This document shows, one piece after another, positions 26,114-35,185 of a stretch of 64,000 nt of DNA. Both the position numbers and the translations under genes were made by a program. The notes under the pieces were generated by a model. The model was not told the DNA's origin, made no database searches, and saw only the letters and a list, made by a program, of their open reading frames with translations. How positions within the stretch are numbered: the first letter of the stretch is position 1; each line of letters begins with the position of its first letter. This DNA comes from Arthrobacter antibioticus (GTDB lineage: Bacteria; Actinomycetota; Actinomycetes; Actinomycetales; Micrococcaceae), in NCBI RefSeq assembly GCF_030063205.1, contig NZ_JASISQ010000002.1, forward strand, positions 473,608-537,607, written 5' to 3'.

Positions 26114-27468
26114 TGGCCGACCACCGGAATCACCTTGATGTTGCTGGCCACACCCTGAAGGGTGATGACGAGCCCATTGCCTGTGACGCCCGGGTTAACT
26201 TCGGTGCTCAGGTCCTGTGTCAGGGTGGCGCCGTCGTTCATGCCGTCAATTGACAGTGAAGCCGCAACCAATTCGCTCTTGATAGTCACGGGCACGCTGG
26301 TGGGAACCTTGATGGTGATCCGTGCGGCGGCGGTCTCTAGCGGAATCAGGACATCGCTGCTTAGGGACGCTGCGCCGTCGAGCCGGGTAAGGTCAATGGT
26401 TGAATTACCCAACACCACAGTCTGTCCAGCTTCCGCGGCCTCAATGCTGGTTGGTGACCAGCTCACGTTATTCAGGGCTGTGAATTCCCCTGAATGAGGG
26501 GGGATGCTCAGCAAGCTGGCAAGCACTAGCATCACGATGGCGAAGGAGCCCACGCCGCCTGCTGTGCGGCCCATGGCGCCGGCCCCTACGATGGCCAGGC
26601 CCGCTGTTATGGCGGCGGCTGCGGCTGCTGTGGCCACCTGGTAGCCGTTGAGATCTATGATGTTGGTGGCATTCAAGATCAGCACTATGGAGCCAACCAC
26701 CACCGCCAGGCCCAGAGACAAAAGAGTCGCCGCAGCGCCGAGGTGCGGTGTGGTCTTTACCGGGTGCTTAACGTACATCCGTGGATCGAAGGTGACGGGT
26801 TGCTGGGGCGCGTACTGCTGTTGTGGGGCTGCGAAGGAACCGGGCGCTGCAGCTGGGAAGTACGGGGCGCTCTGGTAAGGCTGGCTTCTGACTCCGGTAT
26901 TTTGCTGACCAGGCAAGGGATGCTGACCAGGCAAGGGATATGGGGACTTGGTCTCCGTGGGCTTGTGACGGTTCACCGCCCAATAGATAACACCGGCGAC
27001 TGCGGCAATCCAGAACAACGGCCACGGGAACCAGGAGTCATAGCCGTCGAAGAGGAAACCCTGACCGGGACCAGCGAAACCTAAGACCGTGAGCAGAGCC
27101 GCCCCTGTCATCCCTGTTGACCAGTGACCACGGCTCACCTGCTCAACGTGGATGCGGCCGTCGGGTTCGGGCAACAAGGCCCAGGCAACACCGTAAGCCA
27201 ACAGACCTACGCCAAAAAAGAGCGTCAGGACAACCGTCAAGCCGCGCACTATGACGGGATCGATGCCCCATTTATTGGCCAGGCCGCTGCACACCCCGCC
27301 TACCCAACGGTTGCTGCCACGCTGCACACCTAAACCACGCAGCCACTGGAAAAACTTTGCCGAACTGGCTGGCTCGGGGGTGGGAAGCGGCGGCGGTTCT
27401 GGCGTGTTCTGCTCTGGTGTGTTCTGCTCTGGTGTGTTCTGCTCTGGGGTGTCCTGTGGAATGTTCAT
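26110..27468 (-). CDS. PspC-domain membrane protein with LiaF-like C-terminal domain
   Basis: 452 aa. In order: an NTPEQ repeat tail (three copies), a PspC domain at about residues 50-115 (RWVGGVCSGLANKWGIDPVIVRGLTVVL), several transmembrane helices with Pro/Gln-rich loops, and a C-terminal extracytoplasmic beta-rich region (SIEAAEAGQTVVLGNSTIDLTRL...) that resembles the LiaF/cell-wall-active antibiotic response fold. Such proteins restrain a LiaS-type kinase in other bacteria. It is divergent from a PspC-histidine kinase/response regulator pair, so a LiaFSR-like signalling set is likely. Confidence 0.8.
   Translation of the reverse strand: MNIPQDTPEQNTPEQNTPEQNTPEPPPLPTPEPASSAKFFQWLRGLGVQRGSNRWVGGVCSGLANKWGIDPVIVRGLTVVLTLFFGVGLLAYGVAWALLPEPDGRIHVEQVSRGHWSTGMTGAALLTVLGFAGPGQGFLFDGYDSWFPWPLFWIAAVAGVIYWAVNRHKPTETKSPYPLPGQHPLPGQQNTGVRSQPYQSAPYFPAAAPGSFAAPQQQYAPQQPVTFDPRMYVKHPVKTTPHLGAAATLLSLGLAVVVGSIVLILNATNIIDLNGYQVATAAAAAAITAGLAIVGAGAMGRTAGGVGSFAIVMLVLASLLSIPPHSGEFTALNNVSWSPTSIEAAEAGQTVVLGNSTIDLTRLDGAASLSSDVLIPLETAAARITIKVPTSVPVTIKSELVAASLSIDGMNDGATLTQDLSTEVNPGVTGNGLVITLQGVASNIKVIPVVGQ
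27404..27448. repeat. 15-bp tandem repeat inside the PspC/LiaF-like gene
   Basis: Three adjacent copies of GTGTTCTGCTCTGGT (last one ending G) encode the NTPEQ pentapeptide repeat near the N-terminus. In-frame gain or loss of units would change only the tail length. Confidence 0.8.
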
Positions 27469-27512
27469 AGTTCAATGGTCTCTAAATGATAGGGCTCTGA
27501 ACATCGGGGCTC

Positions 27513-27542
27513 ACCCTGAAAGAACCCTGAATGAGCCCTCAA
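27513..27542. promoter_or_regulatory. Three 11-bp-phased repeats in the divergent PspC promoter
   Basis: ACCCTGAA at 27513 and 27524 and GCCCTCAA at 27535 start exactly 11 bp apart, one helical turn, in the 113-bp gap between the divergent PspC operons. Candidate binding sites for the NarL-type regulator encoded just downstream. Confidence 0.5.
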
Positions 27543-27581
27543 TAGTCTTAGGTGCAGGCCGGGGCGTGCTTGGATTGAACC

Positions 27582-28871
27582 ATGAGCGCAAAGATGTACC
27601 GCTCCCAAGAGCGAATCATCGCCGGGGTCTGCGGTGGACTGGCCGAGCACCTTGGCATCAAGGTGCGGCTTCTACGCGTCATCTTGATTGGCACAAGCTT
27701 TTTCTTTGGTGCCGGGTTGGTGTTTTATGTATGGCTATGGCTTTTGGTGCCCATGGCCGGCGATCAGGCAGAGGCGGAAAGCCCCTTGCTTGATCGGGAC
27801 GGCAATCCCCGGCTAAAACTGTTCCGTCCCGCCCCGGAACCGTCAACGATGGGGGAAAAGCAAAGCGGGAACAGCAATAGCGAACGCCAAAAATTTGCGC
27901 TTGGTTTCAAAGACGTGCTCATTGGCGGCGGACTTGTTATCGCCGCCCTTGCCGTCTTCGGTCAACAGGCAGGGTGGAACCTGCAGCTGGGAACCTTGAT
28001 TCCATTGCTCATCATTGCCCTGGGCGCTGTTTTGGCCTGGATGCAACTGGATAACACCAGACGGGTGGGGCTGCTCAACGCCGCAAAAATGGACACCCCC
28101 ATGGCTTTGCTGCGTTTAGGTGGTGGCATTGTCCTTGTCATTGCCGGTGTAATTGTCATTGTGGCAGGATCGGGTTCCTGGCAGCTGGTGTGGTCCTCCG
28201 TGGTGGCCTCACTCGCTGTGCTTGCCGGTGTGGGGCTCGTCCTTGCCCCGTGGGCGCTGAAGTTCTGGAGGGAGTTCCAAAACGAAAGGGCCGGGCGCAT
28301 CCGGGAAACCGAACGGGCTGAAATCGCCGCGCACCTCCACGACTCTGTCCTGCAAACCCTGGCTTTGATCCAAAAGAGAGCCCATTCCGCCGCTGATGTG
28401 ACCCGGCTGGCCCGGGCTCAAGAACGTGAATTGCGGGAGTGGATCTATCAGGACAATGCGCACAGTTCAGGTGCCCTCGTCGAGCGGGTTAAAGCAGTTT
28501 GTGCTGAAGCGGAAGACCTCTACGGGCAGGCCGTTGAAGTGGTCGCCGTGGGGGATGCTGAGCTGACCGAACATGGGAACGCGCTTGTCCAAGCCGTGCG
28601 TGAGGCCGTGCTGAATGGTGTGCGGCACGGTGGAACAACTGTTTCGGTTTATGTTGAAGCCGGGGTCAGAGGTGTGGATGTTTTTATTAAGGACCGCGGC
28701 CCCGGCTTTGATATCAGTGCCGTACCGTCAGACAGGCTGGGAGTCCGGGAGTCCGTCGTCGGGCGGATGCAACGCAACGGTGGTACGGCTGAGATCATTA
28801 GTTCAGCTGAGGGCACCGAGGTGCGACTGCACCTGCCCATCGGAACACCCGTCACCGAGGACACTAAATGA
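27582..28871 (+). CDS. PspC-domain sensor histidine kinase (LiaS-like)
   Basis: 429 aa. N-terminal PspC domain (RSQERIIAGVCGGLAEHLGIKVRLLRVIL), then several transmembrane helices (VLIGGGLVIAALAVFG; LIPLLIIALGAVLAWM; GGGIVLVIAGVIVIVAG), then a HisKA_3 dimerisation/phosphoacceptor helix EIAAHLHDSVLQTLALI with the His near residue 250, and a HATPase domain with AVLNGVRHGG (N-box-like) and RDRGPGFD (G-box). It autophosphorylates and passes phosphate to the regulator whose gene overlaps by four bases. Likely senses envelope stress through its PspC/transmembrane part. Confidence 0.9.
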   Translation: MSAKMYRSQERIIAGVCGGLAEHLGIKVRLLRVILIGTSFFFGAGLVFYVWLWLLVPMAGDQAEAESPLLDRDGNPRLKLFRPAPEPSTMGEKQSGNSNSERQKFALGFKDVLIGGGLVIAALAVFGQQAGWNLQLGTLIPLLIIALGAVLAWMQLDNTRRVGLLNAAKMDTPMALLRLGGGIVLVIAGVIVIVAGSGSWQLVWSSVVASLAVLAGVGLVLAPWALKFWREFQNERAGRIRETERAEIAAHLHDSVLQTLALIQKRAHSAADVTRLARAQERELREWIYQDNAHSSGALVERVKAVCAEAEDLYGQAVEVVAVGDAELTEHGNALVQAVREAVLNGVRHGGTTVSVYVEAGVRGVDVFIKDRGPGFDISAVPSDRLGVRESVVGRMQRNGGTAEIISSAEGTEVRLHLPIGTPVTEDTK

Positions 28872-29524
28872 CATTGCTTCCAACACCCGTCCGGGTAGTG
28901 ATCGTGGATGATCACGCCATTTTCCGGTCCGGGCTCAAGGCCGATCTTGCCCAAGACATAGCGGTTGTGGCAGAAGCAGCCACAGTTGAAGAAGCCATTG
29001 CTGCCGTGAATACACAGCAACCCGACGTGGTCCTCCTTGACGTACACCTGCCAGGCGGGCGGGGACAAGGCGGGCGGGAAGTCATCGCAGGGTGTGCGTC
29101 TTTGCTGGCAACAACGAAATTTTTGGCCTTAAGTGTCTCCGACTCGGCCGAAGATGTTGTTTCGGTGATCCGGGCCGGGGCACGTGGCTATGTTACGAAG
29201 TCAATCTCCGGGGAAGCGATCTCGGACGCAGTTCGTCGTGTGGCAGGCGGAGACGCAGTATTTTCACCCAGGCTGGCCGGTTTTGTGCTGGATGCCTTTG
29301 GTACGGCCGAGGTAGCGGTAGAGGATGAGTTGGATAGGCTCTCGGCCCGCGAACTTGAGGTCATGCGGCTGATTGCGCGCGGCTATTCGTACAAGGAAGT
29401 GGCGAAGGCGCTGTTTATTGCGATCAAGACAGTGGAAACTCACGTTTCGGCAGTTCTGCGTAAGTTGCAGCTGTCTTCACGCCACGAATTAACGCGTTGG
29501 GCCGCAGACCGGCGGCTCCTGTAG
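28868..29524 (+). CDS. NarL/LiaR-type response regulator
   Basis: 218 aa. Receiver domain: VVIVDDHAIFRSGLKADL with phosphoacceptor Asp58 in VVLLDVHLPGGRG, and conserved Lys in GYVTKSISG. LuxR-type helix-turn-helix at the C-terminus: LSARELEVMRLIARGYSYKEVAKALFIAIKTVETHVSAVLRKL. It overlaps the kinase gene (ATGA), so the two form a two-component pair. The phased repeats at 27513-27542 are a candidate target. A long hairpin follows directly. Confidence 0.92.
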   Translation: MTLLPTPVRVVIVDDHAIFRSGLKADLAQDIAVVAEAATVEEAIAAVNTQQPDVVLLDVHLPGGRGQGGREVIAGCASLLATTKFLALSVSDSAEDVVSVIRAGARGYVTKSISGEAISDAVRRVAGGDAVFSPRLAGFVLDAFGTAEVAVEDELDRLSARELEVMRLIARGYSYKEVAKALFIAIKTVETHVSAVLRKLQLSSRHELTRWAADRRLL

Positions 29525-29530
29525 CCTCAA

Positions 29531-29619
29531 CCGCCACTTCCCCGCACCATTGCTCGCGAATAGTGCGCCACAATGCCTGTGGCGCACTATTCGCGTCAAA
29601 CCGTGCGCAGAAGTGGCGG
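29531..29619. repeat. Nested inverted repeat (cruciform-like) between convergent genes
   Basis: An inner perfect 18-bp stem pairs 29555-29572 with 29578-29595 (loop ATGCC). Outer arms CCGCCACTTC (29531-29540) and GAAGTGGCGG (29610-29619) are perfectly complementary, with GCAC/GTGC in between. It sits between the ends of the response regulator gene and aspC, two bases from the latter's stop. Possibly a bidirectional terminator lacking strong T-runs, or a REP/MITE-like element. Confidence 0.75.
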
Positions 29620-29621
29620 GA

Positions 29622-30845
29622 TTAGCCCAAGAACTCCTGCAAACGTGCAATGCCGACTGCCAGGTCGTCGTCGCCCAAGGCATAGGAGAGGCGCAGGAAG
29701 CCGCTGGGCCCAAACGCCTCGCCCGGAACTACTGCAACTTCAACTTTGTCCAGGATCAACGTGGCCAGCTCGGCGGAGGTTGCGGGGCGGATTCCACCAA
29801 TTTCACGGCCCAGCAGACCGCGAACGTCGGCGTAGGCGTAGAAAGCGCCATGTGGGGTGGGGCACTTCACGCCGTCAATCGCATTCAGCCCGGCAACCAT
29901 GGCCTTGCGGCGGCGGTCAAAGGCTACCTTCATCTCATCCACGGCCGTCAGCGGGCCCGAAACTGCGGCGAGAGCGGCCATCTGGGACACATTAGCCACA
30001 TTCGAGGTGGCGTGGGACTGCATGTTGGTGGCCGCTTTGGCAACATCAAGGGGCGCGATCATCCAGCCTACGCGCCACCCTGTCATGGCATAAGTTTTAG
30101 CCACACCATTGAGTATCACCACACGGTCACCCAGTTCAGGGACTGCCGTGGCAATGGAGGTGAAGGGCACACCGTCGTAGGTCAGGTGCTCATAGATTTC
30201 ATCCGTGATGACCCAAAGCCCTTTCGATGCGGCCCACAAACCAATTTCACGCGTTTGTTCGGGGGAGTACACAGCGCCTGTGGGGTTGGAAGGGGAAACA
30301 AACAGCAGCACCTTAGTGCGGGGCGTCAGAGCGGCTTCCAACTGCTCGATGCTCACAAGGTAACCCTGCTCGGGGCCAGCAAAAACCTCAACCGGAACAC
30401 CGCCAGCCAAGCGGATGGCCTCTGGATAAGTAGTCCAGAACGGGGAGGGAACTATAACTTCATCGCCCGGATCCAGAAGAGTCGCAAAGGACTCGTACAC
30501 AGCTTGTTTGCCACCGTTGGTGACAACGACCTGGGCGGGGTCAACTTCATAGTTTGAATCCCGCAACGTCTTAGCAGCAATGGCGCTACGCAGCTCCGGC
30601 AGTCCAGCCGCAGGGGAGTAGCGATGGAACTTCGGTTGGCGGGCTGCGGCAATGGCTGCCTCAACAATGTAATCAGGGGTGGGGAAATCAGGCTCACCAG
30701 CTCCAAAGCCAATGACGGGACGCCCGGCGGCCTTCAAGGCCTTGGCTTTGGCGTCCACAGCCAGTGTGGCGGATTCGGCAATGGCGGCGATCCTTGCGGA
30801 AATACGGCGCCCGGAGGCTTGCTCGGCTGTCAGTTCGGCAGACAT
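29622..30845 (-). CDS. aspC: Aspartate aminotransferase (class I)
   Basis: About 407 aa from the ATG at 30845 (MSAELTAEQ); an in-frame ATG 10 codons upstream is possible but neither has a strong ribosome site. PLP-dependent fold type I signature: [44 protein letters not shown], the Lys in [16 protein letters not shown] that binds PLP, and [15 protein letters not shown] with the substrate-carboxylate Arg. It interconverts aspartate/2-oxoglutarate and oxaloacetate/glutamate. Located just upstream of the tRNA-Trp-secE region, divergently. Confidence 0.93.
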   Translation of the reverse strand: MSAELTAEQASGRRISARIAAIAESATLAVDAKAKALKAAGRPVIGFGAGEPDFPTPDYIVEAAIAAARQPKFHRYSPAAGLPELRSAIAAKTLRDSNYEVDPAQVVVTNGGKQAVYESFATLLDPGDEVIVPSPFWTTYPEAIRLAGGVPVEVFAGPEQGYLVSIEQLEAALTPRTKVLLFVSPSNPTGAVYSPEQTREIGLWAASKGLWVITDEIYEHLTYDGVPFTSIATAVPELGDRVVILNGVAKTYAMTGWRVGWMIAPLDVAKAATNMQSHATSNVANVSQMAALAAVSGPLTAVDEMKVAFDRRRKAMVAGLNAIDGVKCPTPHGAFYAYADVRGLLGREIGGIRPATSAELATLILDKVEVAVVPGEAFGPSGFLRLSYALGDDDLAVGIARLQEFLG

Positions 30846-31130
30846 CAGGATTCTTTCTTTGGCAGGGAGCTTCAAAATCTAAACTTCGTCATGACCCACT
30901 TTAGGCGCATACGGTTTTATGCGCCTACTGTGTCCGGTTCGACGTACGCCCATAAGGATGCGTAGAATGGGTAACCGGTGTTCAAGCACGATGATGGTTC
31001 ACGCCTTGAAGTCGGTCTCCAGCTCTGTTTTGGAAGCACGACTTTAAGACTGTAGATTATTCATGGTTCTTAGCATCAAGTAAGGATCTTCAACCGCTTG
31101 AGACTTCGGTCGCTTGTGGGTGGTTTCCAA

Positions 31131-31203
31131 AGGGTAGTGGCGCAATTGGTAGCGCAGCGGTCTCCAAAACCGCAGGTTGCAGGTTCGAGTCCTGTCTGCC
31201 CTG
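31131..31203 (+). tRNA. tRNA-Trp (anticodon CCA)
   Basis: 73 nt with a complete cloverleaf. Acceptor AGGGTAG (31131-31137) pairs with CTGCCCT (31196-31202), discriminator G; the D-arm has GCGC/GCGC flanking AATTGGTA; the anticodon stem GCGGT-CTCCAAA-ACCGC gives CCA; the T-arm has GTTCGAGTC. No CCA is encoded. It directly precedes secE, as in many actinobacteria. Confidence 0.97.
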
Positions 31204-31335
31204 CGCATAGGCACAAAAGTTTTATTGCATGGAATTTGTGTAGTAAACCACCGTGTCTGGGCGAATGATTTGCACATCGCACGGTCCGAACGAACGGGTC
31301 TGCGGGCATTCCAACAAATGATGAGTGAGGCACTG

Positions 31336-31611
31336 GTGACCGAAACTGCGGCAAGCAGCTCCAAGGGCCCTGCCAAGAAGGCGACAAAGCCCGGCAAGCC
31401 CGGATTTTTTGCCCGAATAGCTATCTTTATGCGCCAAGTCATTGGCGAGTTGAAGAAAGTTGTGACCCCCACTCGAAAAGAGTTGATCAACATGACAGCT
31501 GTTGTGTTGGTATTCGTGGTAATCGTGATGGGTATTGTTACCGTCCTGGATCTGGGTTTCGGCAGGGCCGTGCTCTGGATCTTTGGTGGAAACGTAAACA
31601 TCGAGCAGTAA
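31336..31611 (+). CDS. secE: Protein translocase subunit SecE
   Basis: 91 aa from the GTG at 31336, chosen because GAGG lies five bases upstream and the product begins VTETAASSSKG; ATG codons at 31318 and 31321 are alternatives that add five or six residues. A basic, Lys-rich N-terminus precedes the conserved amphipathic helix FFARIAIFMRQVIGELKKVVTPTRKELINM and the single transmembrane helix VVLVFVVIVMGIVTVLDLGFG. Essential part of the SecYEG channel. Followed 88 bp later by nusG. Confidence 0.93.
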   Translation: MTETAASSSKGPAKKATKPGKPGFFARIAIFMRQVIGELKKVVTPTRKELINMTAVVLVFVVIVMGIVTVLDLGFGRAVLWIFGGNVNIEQ

Positions 31612-31699
31612 GACGCTCACCGTGGCCGACCTCGCTGAACACTTTGGCATGGGGTCGGTTTGAGCCATTTAAGAACCGCACAAGGAAAGCAGGAAATTC

Positions 31700-32521
31700 G
31701 TGTCTGAGCTGGAGCCCGAGGCAACAAACAGTGAGCAGGACCAGGACACTGTGGTTGCTGATGCTGCCATCAGTGCCGACCTTTCTGCGCCCGCGGACGA
31801 CGTCGAAACCGACGAAGCCCCCGAGGTAACCGACGCTGTGGCCACCGACGCTGTGGCTGGCGATGAGGAAGACGCTGAATCAACGGCAGAGACCGTTGAT
31901 GAAGCCGCCGAGCCCGAAGTTGACCCGGCAGAAGAGTTCAAGGCCAAACTGCGCCGCCAAGAGGGCGACTGGTACGTCATCCATTCCTACGCCGGTTATG
32001 AAAACCGCGTCAAGGTAAACCTTGAATCACGCAGCCTGTCGCTGAACATGGAAGATTACATCTTCGAAATTCAGGTCCCCATGGAAGAAGTCGTGGAGAT
32101 CAAGAACGCCCAGCGTAAAGTTGTTAGCCGCGTACGAATCCCGGGCTACGTTTTGGTACGTATGGAACTGACAGATGCCTCGTGGGGGGTTGTGCGCCAC
32201 ACTCCCGGAGTCACAGGATTCGTTGGTAACGCTCACAACCCTGTCCCGCTGCGTCTTGATGAAGTTTTCTCCATGCTGGCTCCCATCTTTGAGGAGCAGC
32301 AGGCTGAAGAGAGCGGCGTTCCGTTGCGTCACGATCCCGTCGACGCCGTCATCGACTTTGAAGTTGGCGAAGCAGTCATCGTCAAGGACGGTCCTTTCGA
32401 GGGCTTGTCGGCTTCGATCTCCGAGATCAAACCCGAAGCGCAGCAGCTTGTTGTGCTGGTTTCGATCTTTGAGCGTGAAACACCCGTCACGCTTGCATTC
32501 AACCAGGTCACCAAGATCTAG
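31700..32521 (+). CDS. nusG: Transcription termination/antitermination protein NusG
   Basis: 273 aa, GTG start. An acidic, low-complexity N-terminal extension of about 80 residues (many Glu, Asp, Ala) is followed by the NGN domain ([22 protein letters not shown], then [14 protein letters not shown] and [10 protein letters not shown]) and a C-terminal KOW motif ([22 protein letters not shown]). It couples RNA polymerase, Rho and the ribosome. The long acidic extension is common in actinobacterial NusG. Confidence 0.96.
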   Translation: MSELEPEATNSEQDQDTVVADAAISADLSAPADDVETDEAPEVTDAVATDAVAGDEEDAESTAETVDEAAEPEVDPAEEFKAKLRRQEGDWYVIHSYAGYENRVKVNLESRSLSLNMEDYIFEIQVPMEEVVEIKNAQRKVVSRVRIPGYVLVRMELTDASWGVVRHTPGVTGFVGNAHNPVPLRLDEVFSMLAPIFEEQQAEESGVPLRHDPVDAVIDFEVGEAVIVKDGPFEGLSASISEIKPEAQQLVVLVSIFERETPVTLAFNQVTKI

Positions 32522-32535
32522 TTACCCACAATTTT

Positions 32536-32594
32536 CGTTTCCTTTAGAACTTGCTTAGTCCTCAAGGAAACGTTCGGCCGGACGCCATTCGGCC
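32536..32594 (+). promoter_or_regulatory. Structured rplK leader, candidate L1-binding region
   Basis: In the 129-bp nusG-rplK gap CGTTTCCTT (32536-32544) pairs perfectly with AAGGAAACG (32564-32572), followed by a second short stem GGCCG/CGGCC (32576-32580 and 32590-32594). In other bacteria L1 represses the rplK-rplA messenger through a leader structure; whether this one mimics the 23S L1 site was not tested. Confidence 0.4.
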
Positions 32595-32650
32595 ACCCAC
32601 CTTGGACGCGCTCCGTCGTCCTTGGAAGATATTGAGAGAAGGACCCTACA

Positions 32651-33082
32651 TTGGCTCCCAAGAAGAAGGTCACCGGCCTTATCAAGCTGCAGATCCAGGC
32701 AGGCGCCGCTAACCCGGCACCGCCCATCGGACCCGCGCTTGGTCAGCACGGCGTCAACATCATGGAATTCTGCAAGGCGTACAACGCTGCAACAGAATCC
32801 CAGCGCGGAAACGTAGTCCCCGTTGAAATTACGGTTTACGAAGACCGTTCATTCACATTCATCACCAAGACCCCGCCGGCTGCAGAGCTCATCAAAAAGG
32901 CTGCAGGCGTCGCCAAGGGTTCAGCTACCCCGCACACCGTCAAGGTTGCCCAGCTGACCAAGGCACAGGTCAACGAGATCGCCACCCAGAAGATGGTTGA
33001 CCTCAACGCAACAAGCGTTGAAGGTGCAGAGAAAATCATCGCCGGTACCGCTCGTTCCATGGGTATCACCGTCGAGGCCTAA
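32651..33082 (+). CDS. rplK: 50S ribosomal protein L11
   Basis: 143 aa, TTG start (product [16 protein letters not shown]) with GAGAGAAGGA upstream. Conserved [24 protein letters not shown] near the N-terminus and [11 protein letters not shown] at the C-terminus. L11 binds the GTPase-associated region of 23S rRNA and is needed for stringent factor activation. First gene of the rplK-rplA pair. Confidence 0.97.
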   Translation: MAPKKKVTGLIKLQIQAGAANPAPPIGPALGQHGVNIMEFCKAYNAATESQRGNVVPVEITVYEDRSFTFITKTPPAAELIKKAAGVAKGSATPHTVKVAQLTKAQVNEIATQKMVDLNATSVEGAEKIIAGTARSMGITVEA

Positions 33083-33230
33083 GTCTTTTTGACTTTCGCC
33101 TTACGCCCGTTTGGGCACATCTAAACATTAAGAACGACGCCGTACACCTCACCTTTGGTGGGTAGCGGCGGACGTAGTGGCAGGGCCCGCGCGGTCCTAA
33201 CGACCACAACTGCACAAGGAGAATCGCAGC

Positions 33231-33938
33231 ATGGCAAAGCGCAGTAAAGCATATGAGGCAGCTCAGGCGAAGATCGATGTGGACAACACATACGCACCCT
33301 TCGACGCCATCAAGCTCGCCAAGGAAACAAACCCGTCCAAGTTCGACGCCACCGTTGAGGTTGCCTTCCGTTTGGGTGTAGACCCTCGTAAGGCCGACCA
33401 GATGATCCGTGGCACAGTAAACCTGCCTCACGGTACCGGTAAGACTGCCCGCGTTCTGGTTTTCGCAACAGGTGAGCGTGCCGAAGCTGCTATCGCAGCC
33501 GGCGCCGACTTTGTTGGCACCGATGACTTGATCGAAAAGATCCAGGGCGGCTGGACCGACTTCGACGCAGCCGTAGCCACACCTGACCTCATGGGTAAGG
33601 TTGGCCGTTTGGGTAAGGTTCTGGGGCCTCGTAACCTCATGCCTAACCCCAAGACAGGTACCGTCACCAACGACGTCGCCAAGGCTGTCAATGACATCAA
33701 GGGTGGAAAGATCGACTTCCGCGTCGACAAGCACTCCAACCTGCACTTCATCATCGGCAAGGTTTCCTTCGACGCCGTAAAGTTGGGCGAGAACTACGCA
33801 GCAGCTCTGGAAGAGGTGCTTCGTTTGAAGCCTTCAGCTTCCAAGGGCCGTTACTTGCAGAAGGCCACTGTCTCAACGACCTTCGGCCCTGGCATTCCCG
33901 TGGATCCCCAGGCCACCAAGGTGGTTATTGAGGACTAG
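33231..33938 (+). CDS. rplA: 50S ribosomal protein L1
   Basis: 235 aa, ATG with AAGGAG upstream. Family motifs [30 protein letters not shown] and [28 protein letters not shown] are present. L1 forms the mobile L1 stalk of the 50S subunit and represses the rplK-rplA messenger in other bacteria. Ends the transcription unit at a strong terminator. Confidence 0.98.
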   Translation: MAKRSKAYEAAQAKIDVDNTYAPFDAIKLAKETNPSKFDATVEVAFRLGVDPRKADQMIRGTVNLPHGTGKTARVLVFATGERAEAAIAAGADFVGTDDLIEKIQGGWTDFDAAVATPDLMGKVGRLGKVLGPRNLMPNPKTGTVTNDVAKAVNDIKGGKIDFRVDKHSNLHFIIGKVSFDAVKLGENYAAALEEVLRLKPSASKGRYLQKATVSTTFGPGIPVDPQATKVVIED

Positions 33939-33952
33939 TCCTTGAGCTTTGT

Positions 33953-34000
33953 AGAAAGGGGACTGACACAGTGTTTCACTGTGTCAGTCCCCTTTCTTTT
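33953..34000 (+). terminator. Intrinsic terminator after rplA
   Basis: A perfect 21-bp stem (33953-33973 with 33977-33997), 3-base loop, and TTTT following the stem. It ends the secE-nusG-rplK-rplA unit. Confidence 0.93.
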
Positions 34001-34102
34001 TCGTATGTTCAACGGTGTCGGTAGACTTCCATGGCAAGAGACGCCCTAGGGTGAAGCAGTGCCGAGGCGCCCTGCACGAATGAGAAATACGGGGAAAAAG
34101 TC

Positions 34103-35185
34103 ATGACAGAAACGACCATTGAGCAATTGCGGATTCCGGAATCACTTGACGGGGCGCCCGCCTCAGATTTCCTGCAGGCCGTTGAAGTTTCGCGTCAAGT
34201 TCGGGTTCACACGTGGGGTAATGATGAACTGGCATATACGGCGGAGGAGCTCTTCGCCCAATGTCACGATCCTTACGAGTGGTACGTGGTTCTTGTGGCC
34301 CGCAACGCCAGTGAGATCGTTGGCCGTGTGGGCATAGCCATGCCACTGGCAGACAACACGGATTTGGCTCATGTCACCCTAGATGTACTCCCATCCGCCG
34401 AAGGCGTCGGTCTGGGCCGGAAGTTACTGGAGGCCGCTGAGCTGTTTGTGAGGGGAGAGAGCCGCAAGATCGTCATGGTGGAGACAAACCATCCGGCGGC
34501 CGCCCTCGGTGAAGGCACAAAGGATCCGATTCCTGCTACCCATGGCGGTGCTTCTTTGCCATTGAGCAGCAGGGAAGCCAGGTTTGCCTACAGCGCAGGT
34601 TACGATCTTGATCAGGTTGAGGACTTCAGTGTCTGTCCGTTGCCGCTACCGCATGCACTGGTGAGTGAACTGCGCAAAAAAGCTGTTGCCACGCACCAGT
34701 CCTCGTACGCGGTGCATCAGTGGGTGGACCGCTGTCCAGAAGAGTGGGCACAGGAGTTCGTTCGTTTGGAGCAAGGTCCTGCTCCTACAGTTGACGCTGG
34801 CCAAGCTCAATTGGATGTGGCAAAGATGCGGGTGGCAGAGGAATTGTCCTCCGCCACTAAGCGGCGCACATTGGTTAGTGCGGCAGAGTGTCTGGCAACC
34901 GGAAGCCTGGTGGGATTCACTTCCATTTCACTGCTGGGGCACCGCAACGACGTCGCTTTTCAGGATGACACGATTGTAGAAAAAGCACACAAGGGAAAGG
35001 ATGTGGCATTGGCGATGAAGGTGGCGAACATGGAAATGCTCTCACGGCAGTTTCCTTCGACCAAGACCATCTACACCTGGAATTCCCCCGGGGATTCTTC
35101 GATACTCTCAGTTAATGCACAGTTGGGTTTTGCCAACGCCGGCGCAACAGGACAGTGGCGCAAAGACCTCAACAACATGCAGTAA
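34103..35185 (+). CDS. GNAT family acetyltransferase with two acetyltransferase-like domains
   Basis: 360 aa. The N-terminal half carries HVTLDVLPSAEGVGLGRKLLEAAELFV with an acetyl-CoA loop of GVGLGR type; the C-terminal half has GFTSISL followed by DDTIVEKAHKGKDVALAMKVANMEML and TIYTWNSPGDSSILSVNAQLGFANAG, a second, degenerate GNAT. This layout resembles mycothiol-synthase-like tandem acetyltransferases but the substrate is unknown. It separates the rplKA and rplJL units as an inserted accessory gene; GGGGAAAAAG precedes the ATG. Confidence 0.8.
   Translation: MTETTIEQLRIPESLDGAPASDFLQAVEVSRQVRVHTWGNDELAYTAEELFAQCHDPYEWYVVLVARNASEIVGRVGIAMPLADNTDLAHVTLDVLPSAEGVGLGRKLLEAAELFVRGESRKIVMVETNHPAAALGEGTKDPIPATHGGASLPLSSREARFAYSAGYDLDQVEDFSVCPLPLPHALVSELRKKAVATHQSSYAVHQWVDRCPEEWAQEFVRLEQGPAPTVDAGQAQLDVAKMRVAEELSSATKRRTLVSAAECLATGSLVGFTSISLLGHRNDVAFQDDTIVEKAHKGKDVALAMKVANMEMLSRQFPSTKTIYTWNSPGDSSILSVNAQLGFANAGATGQWRKDLNNMQ

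Noticed and set aside
27404..27448. CRISPR-like repeat
   Set aside because: The three 15-bp units are directly adjacent with no spacers and encode a peptide repeat.
29550..30557. 335-codon forward ORF opposite aspC
   Set aside because: It overlaps aspC, whose PLP motifs are clear; no ribosome site or domain.
33066..33746. 226-codon minus-strand ORF opposite rplA
   Set aside because: Shadow of rplA codons.
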